Translations under genes and position numbers: made by a program
Shown: one piece after another, positions 57,179-64,000 of the stretch
Numbering within the stretch: the stretch's first letter is position 1
Layout: each line of letters opens with the position of its first letter
The notes under the pieces: generated by a model
The model's database searches: none
The model's input: only the letters and a program-made list of their open reading frames with translations
What the model was told of the DNA's origin: nothing
NCBI GenBank assembly: GCA_009929855.1
Contig: RZZN01000001.1
Location: 124,001 to 188,000, forward strand
From: Gammaproteobacteria bacterium
Lineage (GTDB): Bacteria > Pseudomonadota > Gammaproteobacteria > Chromatiales > Chromatiaceae
Length of the DNA: 64,000 nt
Direction of reading: 5' to 3'

Positions 57179-58195
57179 ATGCCGAAACGGCGGCTCACCA
57201 TACGCCAGATCGAGCGCATCGAGAGTCTCCAGGAGCGTCGCCGTCAGCGGCTGGGGGCGGGGCTCGAGGCGCTGCTCGCCGAGACCGCCGAGACCTCGAT
57301 CCCTGAATCCGGCCGCGTGGTCGTGCGTCATGGCGCGAGCCTGGCGGTCGAGGATGCCGAGGGCGATATCATACACTGTGTGTCACGCCAGAACATCGGT
57401 CACCCGGTGTGTGGCGATCAAGTGGTCTGGCACCGCACCGCGAGCGACCGTGGCGTGGTGACCGCGATCCTGCCGCGCCAGACCTTGCTCAGCCGACCGG
57501 ATTATGCCGGGCGCGACAAGCCACTGGCCGCCAACCTGACACGCTTGATCATCCTGATCGCCCCAGCGCCCGCACCGAGCGACTATCTGGTCGATCAATA
57601 TCTGCTCGCCGCCGAGACCATGGGGGTCGCGGCCATGCTCGTCGCCAACAAGTGCGATCTGCTCGGTGACGCCGCGCAGCGCGAGCAGTTCAACGCCGGC
57701 TTCGCGCACTATCCAGCGATCGGCTATCCGCTCATCTGGACGAGCCTGCGCGAACCCGCCACACTTCTTGACTTGGCCAGCGCGCTGCGCGACCAGACCA
57801 GCATCCTCGTCGGTCAATCGGGTGTCGGTAAATCATCACTCGTCCAAGCGCTCCTGCCGGATCGCGAGATCCAGATCGGCCGACTCTCGAGCGCCACCGG
57901 TCTGGGACGACACACCACCTCGGCGGCCACCTGGTATCGCCTACCCGGGGGCGGCAGCCTGATCGACTCACCCGGGGTGCGCAGCTTTCGCATCGGCGCC
58001 ATGGCGCCCGCGACACTGGCCTGGGGGTTTCGCGAATTTCGACCCTACCTGGGTCGCTGTCGATTCGCCGATTGTCATCATGATCAGGAGCCGGAGTGCG
58101 CGCTCCGCGAGGCTGTCGCCGCCGGGCGGATCGCGGCACAACGGCTCGCGAATTTCAGACACCTGTTGGCCGAGCTGACACAGGCTCGCCGTTAG
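57179..58195 (+). CDS. rsgA: Ribosome small-subunit GTPase RsgA
   Basis: 338 residues. N-terminal OB domain, then a circularly permuted GTPase: G4 (NKCDLL) comes before G1 (GQSGVGKSSL) and G3 (DSPGVRSF). C-terminal Zn motif with Cys/His in GRCRFADCHHDQEPECAL. Helps late 30S maturation. The adjacent orn gene is a frequent neighbour in Gammaproteobacteria. Confidence 0.97.
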   Translation: MPKRRLTIRQIERIESLQERRRQRLGAGLEALLAETAETSIPESGRVVVRHGASLAVEDAEGDIIHCVSRQNIGHPVCGDQVVWHRTASDRGVVTAILPRQTLLSRPDYAGRDKPLAANLTRLIILIAPAPAPSDYLVDQYLLAAETMGVAAMLVANKCDLLGDAAQREQFNAGFAHYPAIGYPLIWTSLREPATLLDLASALRDQTSILVGQSGVGKSSLVQALLPDREIQIGRLSSATGLGRHTTSAATWYRLPGGGSLIDSPGVRSFRIGAMAPATLAWGFREFRPYLGRCRFADCHHDQEPECALREAVAAGRIAAQRLANFRHLLAELTQARR

Positions 58196-58213
58196 ATCGA
58201 TCCGGAGACCAGG

Positions 58214-58681
58214 ATGCAATACTGGCTGATGAAATCCGAGCCGCAGGTCTTCAGCCTCGACGACCTCGCCAATCGACCCGACCGCACCGAACCCTGGGAC
58301 GGGGTGCGCAACTATCAGGCCCGCAACATGATGCGCGACCAGATGGCCCGGGGCGATCACATCCTCTTCTATCACTCCAACTGTGCCACCCCAGGAGTGG
58401 TCGGGATCGCCGAGGTCGCAAGCGCATCCTATCCAGATCCGACCGCCCATGATCCTGCCTCCGACTATTACGATCCCAAGAGCGACCCCACCAAACCACG
58501 CTGGTACCTGGTCGACGTGCGCTATGTGCGTCATCTCCAACGCACCATCACGCTCGCCGAGCTCAAGTCGCACGCCGATGGCGCACTGGCCGGATTTCCA
58601 CTCGTGCGCAAGGGCAACCGCCTCTCGGTCATGCCGGTCACGCCCGCGCAGTGGTCATTCATCCTCAGTCTCGAGTCGTGA
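58214..58681 (+). CDS. EVE-domain protein
   Basis: 155 residues. Starts MQYWLMKSEPQVFSLDDLAN with WDGVRNYQARNMMRDQM and GDHILFYHSNC, the EVE (PUA-like) signatures that may recognise modified bases. Cytoplasmic. 18 bp after rsgA, probably one transcript. Confidence 0.93.
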   Translation: MQYWLMKSEPQVFSLDDLANRPDRTEPWDGVRNYQARNMMRDQMARGDHILFYHSNCATPGVVGIAEVASASYPDPTAHDPASDYYDPKSDPTKPRWYLVDVRYVRHLQRTITLAELKSHADGALAGFPLVRKGNRLSVMPVTPAQWSFILSLES

Positions 58682-58697
58682 GCGGGCGAGCCCGAGG

Positions 58698-59054
58698 CTA
58701 CATCAGCCGGTTGATCGGCTCCTGCTGCAATCCCAGGGCCTGCTGACCGAGCGCCAGCGCCTGCTCGGCGAAGCCCTCGAGATCGCCCCACCGGTCATCC
58801 TGATCGAGCACCTCGGAGAGCAGCTCGCCGATGATGCGCAGCCGGTAGGCCCCGGCGGCGCGCTCGGCAGGGGCGACGGTCTCGGCGCAGACATAGAAGA
58901 CCGGCTCGGCCTGACCCGCGGGCACGAAGGCCATTAGATGGCGATAGACCTGTCCGTCACCGCTCTCGATCTCGCCGAGCAGCGTCGCGCCATGCTGACC
59001 GATTCGATATCGACGCTTGGGGATGGCGGTCTTGATGATGGGACGATCTTGCAT
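58698..59054 (-). CDS. Conserved-looking protein of unknown function
   Basis: 118 residues from the ATG at 59054. Not recognised. Basic N-terminus (QDRPIIKTAIPKRRYRIGQH), a central strand-rich part (HLMAFVPAGQAEPVFYVCAE) and a Gln/Leu-rich helical end (EQALALGQQALGLQQEP). No signal or membrane segment. Convergent with the EVE gene; the protease gene upstream ends 138 bp away. Confidence 0.7.
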   Translation of the reverse strand: MQDRPIIKTAIPKRRYRIGQHGATLLGEIESGDGQVYRHLMAFVPAGQAEPVFYVCAETVAPAERAAGAYRLRIIGELLSEVLDQDDRWGDLEGFAEQALALGQQALGLQQEPINRLM

Positions 59055-59191
59055 GGGTGTTCTCCTGTGGCTGTCGGGACACATGTGGGGACGCCTCGGC
59101 AGGAGCCCCAGTCAGCGCGGCCATCGGACCGGCGAGCACCCACGACACCACTCGCCGATCCGTGCAGGCATCACCCGCGCGAGCCGCGCGA

Positions 59192-60853
59192 TCAATCCAT
59201 GATCACCAACTGATCGAGTCGTCCAGAGATCGGCATCCAGCTCGCCAGATCGGTGCTGTAGAAGAGCGCACCCGCATCGTTTCGACCGACGAGATCCACC
59301 CCGCCATCGCCATTCAAGTCGCCGGCGACCAGATCGGCGAGCTGACCTGGAATCCTAGTCCAAGTGCTGAAATCGTTGGTATAGAAGATCGCCCCGGAGG
59401 CATTGAGCCCCACGAGCAGACCATCGGTCGCGACCAGCCACTCGAGACTGCCGGGGATGCGCGTCAGGGTACTGAGCGTGCTGGTGTAATGGATGTCGCC
59501 GGCTTGATCGAGTCCGGCCAGATAACCGGGCGCGCCAACGAGCTGCACGAGCTGACCGGGGATGCGCGTCCAGCTGCTCAGGTCGAGGCTGTAATAGATC
59601 TCGCCCTGCGCGTTGAGCCCGGCCAGATCGTCCAATCCATCCCCGTCGAGATCGACCGCGATGAGCTGCTGCAGGGTCCCTGGGATCTTGTTCCAGGTCG
59701 TCAGGTTGGTCGTGTAATAGATGGCTCCGGTCGCGTCGAGGCCCACCAGATCATCGCCCCCCAGACCATCGAGATCAGCGGCGACCAAATCGGCCAGCTT
59801 ACCGGGGAGCCGTTTCCAGGTCTGCTGATCGAGACTGTAGAAGAGCTCGCCCGTGGCATTGATCCCGGCCAGATCCATGCGACCGTCTTGATCGAAATCA
59901 CCGCTCACGATCTGCTCGAGTGTCCCGTCGATGCGCCGCCAACTGGCGAGATCCCAGCTGAAATAGATCTGTCCGTCCTGGTTGAGCCCAGCAAGTCGTC
60001 CGCCGATCTGTTGAGCAATCCAAGACTCGAACGCCGAGACCCGCGCATAGATGCCGGGATATCCTGGGACAGCGCAGTTATAGCCCCAACTCGTCGCGCC
60101 CGCGAGACGATAGCCGACCGCGGAGGCGGGGTCGGGCACCGCCAGCGGACCGCCGCTGTCGCCTTGACAGGTATCGACCCCACCGCCCGGATAGCCGGCG
60201 GCGATCATCGCGGCGGTGATGCTTCCAGCGCCATAGACCGCCGCCGCGTCGGCATTGGAGACGATGGGCACCGTGGCTTTGAGCAGCGTATTGGTCCCTG
60301 GCCCATTGAAGGCGGTCGCTCCCCAGCCACTGATGAGTGCATTCACGCCTGGAGCCTCTAGTCCAGCGGCCACCTGCGCGGCTGTCATGGTGGGGATCGC
60401 ACGCGCATTCGCACCGGACAGATCCAGATCCTGGGTCAGCTCGAGCAGCATGACGTCGTTGTCATAGCTTTGTGTGTCGAATCCGGGATGGGGGATCTGT
60501 CGCGCCACCGCGATATCCTGACCCGCGCTGCTGCGCTTATCCGTCACACCGGCGCGGATGTAGCTCAAGGCGCTCGTCGCGCAGTGGGCCGCGGTTAGGA
60601 TCCAGCGCGGCGCGATGATGCTGCCGCCACAAAACTGAAACTGATTCGAGGTCATGAGCGCGACCTGCCAGGGCACCTCCGAGATGTTCGCGGCGGTGCC
60701 GCCGACGATCCGGCCCAAGGGTCCGTCCTGTGGCGGATCCGTGACCGCTGCCCCGCGTGTCTCAGTCCCAGCCTGGAGGGCACCCGCCGCCATCAGGAGG
60801 GCGAAGGAGGTGACAGCAAGACACGCCTGAAAGGAAGGATTCTGTGTGCTCAA
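59192..60853 (-). CDS. Secreted trypsin-like protease with seven C-terminal repeats (propeller-like)
   Basis: 553 residues. Signal peptide, propeptide, then RIVGG at 48-52 (zymogen cleavage after Arg48). S1A triad: His90 (LTAAHC), Asp133 (DNDVMLLEL), Ser233 (CQGDSGGPL); Asp227 in the S1 pocket predicts cleavage after Lys/Arg. From about 285 seven repeats of about 35-42 residues follow, pattern L-A/V-G-L-N-x-x-G-x-I-Y-Y-S-x-D-L-x-x-W-x-x-I-P-G, some with Ca2+-like DxDxDG loops (DFDQDGRMD, DLDGDGLDD). Seven units suggest a beta-propeller. Likely acts outside the cell. Confidence 0.92.
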   Translation of the reverse strand: MSTQNPSFQACLAVTSFALLMAAGALQAGTETRGAAVTDPPQDGPLGRIVGGTAANISEVPWQVALMTSNQFQFCGGSIIAPRWILTAAHCATSALSYIRAGVTDKRSSAGQDIAVARQIPHPGFDTQSYDNDVMLLELTQDLDLSGANARAIPTMTAAQVAAGLEAPGVNALISGWGATAFNGPGTNTLLKATVPIVSNADAAAVYGAGSITAAMIAAGYPGGGVDTCQGDSGGPLAVPDPASAVGYRLAGATSWGYNCAVPGYPGIYARVSAFESWIAQQIGGRLAGLNQDGQIYFSWDLASWRRIDGTLEQIVSGDFDQDGRMDLAGINATGELFYSLDQQTWKRLPGKLADLVAADLDGLGGDDLVGLDATGAIYYTTNLTTWNKIPGTLQQLIAVDLDGDGLDDLAGLNAQGEIYYSLDLSSWTRIPGQLVQLVGAPGYLAGLDQAGDIHYTSTLSTLTRIPGSLEWLVATDGLLVGLNASGAIFYTNDFSTWTRIPGQLADLVAGDLNGDGGVDLVGRNDAGALFYSTDLASWMPISGRLDQLVIMD

Positions 60854-60889
60854 GACCGTGTTCTCGATGAGTGGATGAATGTGCGTGTA

Positions 60890-62179
60890 TCAGGGCGCTG
60901 GGACCTCGGCGCTCACCGCCACGACCGAGGCGCAGAGTGTTCGCAGCTCTGCGTCGCTGATCACATAGGGCGGCATCAGATAGATGAGACGACCGAAGGG
61001 GCGGACCCAAACACCCCGCTCGACGAGCTGGCGCTGGATCTCGCGCATCGCCACGGGCTGGCACATCTGCACCACGCCGATCGCGCCGAGCACCCGGACG
61101 TCGGCGACACCCGGCAGCTCGCGACAGGGCGCCAGACCAGCCGCCAGGATGCGCTCGATCCGCGCGATATTGGACTGCCAGTCGCTGGCGAGCAAGAGCT
61201 CGATGCTGGCGTTGGCGATGGCACAGGCCAGAGGATTGCCCATGAAGGTGGGACCATGCATGAAGGCCCCGGGCGCGCCCGTGGAGATGGTGCGCGCGAC
61301 CCGCGCACTGGCCAGGGTCGCCGCCGAGGTGAGATAGCCACCAGTCAGGGCCTTGCCGAGCGTCATGATGTCTGGGGCGATGCCGGCATGCTCGCAGGCG
61401 AACAGCCGACCGGTGCGCCCGAAGCCGGTCGCGATCTCATCGGCGATCAGCAGCACCCCCCAGCGGTCGCAGAGCCGGCGCACCTCGGCCAGATAGTCCG
61501 CGCTATAGAAGCGCATCCCGCCGGCCCCCTGCACGATCGGCTCCAGGATAACCGCGGCAAGCTCGTGATGATGACACTCGATCAGCCGGGCGAATGTGTC
61601 GATCTGCCCGGGCCGGCAGGGCTCGCCGAACCGACAGGTCGGCGCGGGCGCGAACAACTGCCGCGGCAGCACCCCCGCGAACAGCCGGTGCATGCCGGTG
61701 ACCGGATCACAGACCGACATGGCGCCCAAGGTATCGCCATGATAGCCCGAGCGCAGCGTCAGCAGACGCTGCTTGGCGGGTCGGCCAGCGGCCTGCCAGA
61801 ACTGGAGCGCCATCTTGATGGCCACCTCGACCGCGACCGATCCGGAATCACAGAGAAAGACATGGGTCAGCGGGTCGGGGGTCAGCGCAACCAGTGTCTC
61901 GATCAGACGCACCGCCGGCTCGTGGGTGAGACCACCGAACATCACATGCGCCATGCGCTCGAGCTGATCGCGGGCGGCCTGATTGAGGACCGGGTGGTTG
62001 TAGCCATGGATGGCGCACCACCAGGACGACATGCCATCGATCAGCTCGCGACCGTCCATCAGCCGGATGCGGCACCCATGCGCCGAGGCCACCGGATAGA
62101 CCGGATCCCGATCGATCGTCGAGGTGTATGGGTGCCAGGCGTGAGCGGCGTCGAGCGCCAGCAGCCGCGAGATCTCCAT
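60890..62179 (-). CDS. bioA: Adenosylmethionine-8-amino-7-oxononanoate aminotransferase BioA
   Basis: 429 residues from the ATG at 62179. Makes 7,8-diaminopelargonate with SAM as amino donor. HAWHPYTS near the start, [33 protein letters not shown] and the PLP Lys in [11 protein letters not shown] are signatures. The next biotin enzyme, BioD, is at 15662-16333. It is 4 bp after the GTPase gene. Confidence 0.97.
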   Translation of the reverse strand: MEISRLLALDAAHAWHPYTSTIDRDPVYPVASAHGCRIRLMDGRELIDGMSSWWCAIHGYNHPVLNQAARDQLERMAHVMFGGLTHEPAVRLIETLVALTPDPLTHVFLCDSGSVAVEVAIKMALQFWQAAGRPAKQRLLTLRSGYHGDTLGAMSVCDPVTGMHRLFAGVLPRQLFAPAPTCRFGEPCRPGQIDTFARLIECHHHELAAVILEPIVQGAGGMRFYSADYLAEVRRLCDRWGVLLIADEIATGFGRTGRLFACEHAGIAPDIMTLGKALTGGYLTSAATLASARVARTISTGAPGAFMHGPTFMGNPLACAIANASIELLLASDWQSNIARIERILAAGLAPCRELPGVADVRVLGAIGVVQMCQPVAMREIQRQLVERGVWVRPFGRLIYLMPPYVISDAELRTLCASVVAVSAEVPAP

Positions 62180-62183
62180 CGAG

Positions 62184-63617
62184 TCAGAGATCCGCGCGAC
62201 TGTCGATCTCGCTGGCGGCCAGCCCGTGCAGGATGCCTCGAATGATCTCGCGACACTCCTCCTCACGCTCTGGTTTGCCCTTGCGCGCGGAGCTGAAGAA
62301 GCGTGCCAGGTCACGCTGCTGCTGAGCGCTGAGCGCCTCGGTGAAGCCGCCACGGCGGATGTCTTTGTCTGGGATCTTGTCCGGCGCCTCCTCATCGGCG
62401 GCCTTGCGACCATGCGCCCAGTTCATGGCCCGCGCGCTGTAGAGGACGATGCGATCGAGCAGCACGAAGGGGAAGCGCGGATTCTGCACCGGCCCGATGG
62501 TGAAGCGCTGGGTCCCGGGGGCGCGGTCGATGTCGAGCTTGGCCAATGCCTTGCTCCCGACCAGTCCCAACACACCGCCAGTCGCGGCGCCGATCAATGC
62601 GCCCGCGCCCAATGAATGACCCGCCGTCGTCAGGTCGATGGTGGCACCCGAGGCCGCGCCCGCGGCCATGCCGACGAGCGCGAGCTGACGCTTGGAGAGC
62701 CCCAGCGCCTGATTCACCTCCTCGGAGAAGAGATCCTTGCCAAGGAGCGAATCCGGTGGCATGTGCCACACATGGTGTCTAAAGTTCGCGCGGATCTGCT
62801 CCTGTGCCTGGACCTCGAGCTTGCGCAGGCCGTCCTCGAAGTCGACCATCAGCTCGCTCTTGATCCGCTCGCGACCGCTCTTGAAGACGAGCTGATTCTG
62901 TTTGACTGTGCGTGAGACCTTGAAGGCGAGCGTATCCTTGAGCACGGCGAGGATGGTCGACACCGCCAGCTCGGTGCGACGGCTCCAATCGACCTCGAAG
63001 GCATCGATGGCCTCCTCCACCAGTGGCTCCCAGCGCTGGTCGATGCTCTTGAGTGCCTGCAACAGACGGATGCGCTCGGCATAGGTCGCGCGGTGCGCGT
63101 TGAAGTCACGCACCGAGTTGAAGGCCTTGCTCAGCGCGTCGCGCCACTGGGTCATGTAGCGCGTCTGATTGGTCAGATTGTTCAGGATCGCCATCCGCGG
63201 CCGGGCGGTCAGACGCAGCAGCTCGATCTCCACACGGTCCTTCTCCTTGATGCGCTTGGAGCCATCGACCACCAGGATGATGGCGGCGCCATCGGCCACT
63301 GGCTCGAGTAGGGCGCAGTCATGGTCGAAGAGTGGATCGGCGCGATGTGCCTGGATGAAGGCACGCGCGAGCTCGCGTTTGCCATCCTGTGCCTGGAACC
63401 ACTCGAGGATCGCGCTCGGGTTCTGGAACCCTGGCGTATCGATGAACTCGATGACGACTCGGCCATCGATGATGACCGGATAGACGGCGGATTCGATCGT
63501 CGTCCCGGCCCGCTTGTCGATCGCGATCAGGTCGTTCTCGGTCAGGGTCGCGACCACCGAAGACTTGCCGGCGTTGGGGTGACCCATGATCGCCAGCCGT
63601 GGAATCTTCGCAGCCAT
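62184..63617 (-). CDS. GTPase with DUF3482 domain
   Basis: 477 residues from the ATG at 63617. GTPase domain: P-loop [15 protein letters not shown] (switch I), DTPGFQNP (G3), and NNLTNQTR in the G4 position, where NKxD is not obvious. The C-terminal half has two Gly/Ala-rich membrane-like helices (about 340-395). Such DUF3482 proteins occur with DUF2868 partners; their role is unknown. Start overlaps the upstream stop (TAATG). Confidence 0.88.
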   Translation of the reverse strand: MAAKIPRLAIMGHPNAGKSSVVATLTENDLIAIDKRAGTTIESAVYPVIIDGRVVIEFIDTPGFQNPSAILEWFQAQDGKRELARAFIQAHRADPLFDHDCALLEPVADGAAIILVVDGSKRIKEKDRVEIELLRLTARPRMAILNNLTNQTRYMTQWRDALSKAFNSVRDFNAHRATYAERIRLLQALKSIDQRWEPLVEEAIDAFEVDWSRRTELAVSTILAVLKDTLAFKVSRTVKQNQLVFKSGRERIKSELMVDFEDGLRKLEVQAQEQIRANFRHHVWHMPPDSLLGKDLFSEEVNQALGLSKRQLALVGMAAGAASGATIDLTTAGHSLGAGALIGAATGGVLGLVGSKALAKLDIDRAPGTQRFTIGPVQNPRFPFVLLDRIVLYSARAMNWAHGRKAADEEAPDKIPDKDIRRGGFTEALSAQQQRDLARFFSSARKGKPEREEECREIIRGILHGLAASEIDSRADL

Positions 63618-64000
63618 TAATGCTCTCCTTCCTCGCTGGTCGGGGCCAGCATCTCCAGGCGCAGATAGGGATCGGCCATCTGGTCGATCTTGCGCTGCCA
63701 ATCGGTGAAGTCGAAGGCACGGATCGGGGGTAGACGATCCTCATCGGTGGGGTCACCGACCAGTGCCAACAGGATCTGGGCCCGCGTCCCGGCCGCCGCG
63801 CGCAGCTCGCGCAGAAAGCGCAGACTCTCCGTGATGGGTGGCTGGGAGCCATCCTCGATCAAGACGACCCGAGCCGGGGGCGCCTCCCAATCGCCGCGTT
63901 CCAAGAGTCCGAGTGACTCATCGTTCATCGCGCTGCCGGCGCCAAAGGTCGCGGTGGTCGCCACCCGCCAACCGGACAGCTGCAGCAAGAGCTGCTCGAG
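63617..64000 (-). CDS. DUF2868-like protein, C-terminal part (cut by window edge)
   Basis: About 127 residues of the C-terminal end are visible, and the frame stays open to the last base. Features: NDESLGLLERGDWEAPPARVV, a strand VVLIEDGSQPPITESL and LLALVGDPTDEDRL, then DFTDWQRKIDQMADPYLRLE. The link to DUF2868 rests on the coupled DUF3482 gene and this C-terminal pattern. Stop and the next ATG overlap as TAATG. Confidence 0.65.
   Translation of the reverse strand, partial: LEQLLLQLSGWRVATTATFGAGSAMNDESLGLLERGDWEAPPARVVLIEDGSQPPITESLRFLRELRAAAGTRAQILLALVGDPTDEDRLPPIRAFDFTDWQRKIDQMADPYLRLEMLAPTSEEGEH

Overview
The window reads as a piece of a GC-rich gammaproteobacterial chromosome. The gene set (full-length ccmABCDEFGHI, hda, rlmKL, hrpB, orn, rsgA, bioH/bioC-type biotin synthesis, AceE-type pyruvate dehydrogenase) fits Gammaproteobacteria. 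Two V/A-type ATPases, a CbiMQO cobalt importer and a late cobalamin pathway would suit a member of the Chromatiales (purple sulfur bacteria), but no photosynthesis or sulfur-oxidation gene lies here, so that placement is inference. No tRNA, rRNA, insertion sequence or CRISPR array was seen.

Layout. 1-13175: two V/A-type ATPase loci arranged head to head around a 233-bp intergenic region. The leftward locus carries G/H-like, C, I, a tiny ORF, K, F, E and the start of A, and runs off the window. The rightward locus carries G/H-like, C, I, a tiny ORF, K, F, E, A and B, and has no D subunit. 13168-16333: bioH, bioC and bioD. bioH overlaps the ATPase B gene. A 196-bp tandem repeat array separates bioC from bioD. 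16537-23788: PBP4-type carboxypeptidase, a PDZ-less HtrA-like lipoprotein, a small unknown protein, HrpB helicase and RlmKL. 24024-31265: a complete cytochrome c maturation operon. 31335-34202: a PEBP-family protein and, divergently, an EF-G-like GTPase. 34677-41788: pyruvate dehydrogenase genes aceE, aceF and lpd, with a two-helix membrane protein and a stand-alone Lrp/AsnC ligand-binding domain between aceF and lpd.

41837-43664: a leftward group with a Kunitz/BPTI-domain lipoprotein, a rubredoxin-less rubrerythrin, acylphosphatase and an exported thioredoxin-fold protein. 44287-48299: WrbA, Hda, a CDP-alcohol phosphatidyltransferase, PurM and PurN. 48335-54929: a beta-barrel outer-membrane protein and a cobalamin region. 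Threonine-phosphate decarboxylase, CobQ and a divergent CobT-like protein run leftward. A cobalamin riboswitch followed by cbiM, cbiQ and cbiO runs rightward. 54976-58681: QueG, Orn, a small c-type cytochrome, RsgA and an EVE-domain protein. 58698-64000: an unknown protein, a secreted trypsin-like protease with a seven-repeat C-terminal domain, BioA, and a DUF3482 GTPase coupled to a DUF2868-like protein cut by the window end.

The points most worth a second look are the divergent pair of V/A-ATPases with different proteolipids and only one possible D subunit, the 196-bp repeat inside the biotin genes, the bacterial Kunitz lipoprotein beside a trypsin-propeller protease in the same genome, and the CobT-like protein that lacks the usual catalytic region.
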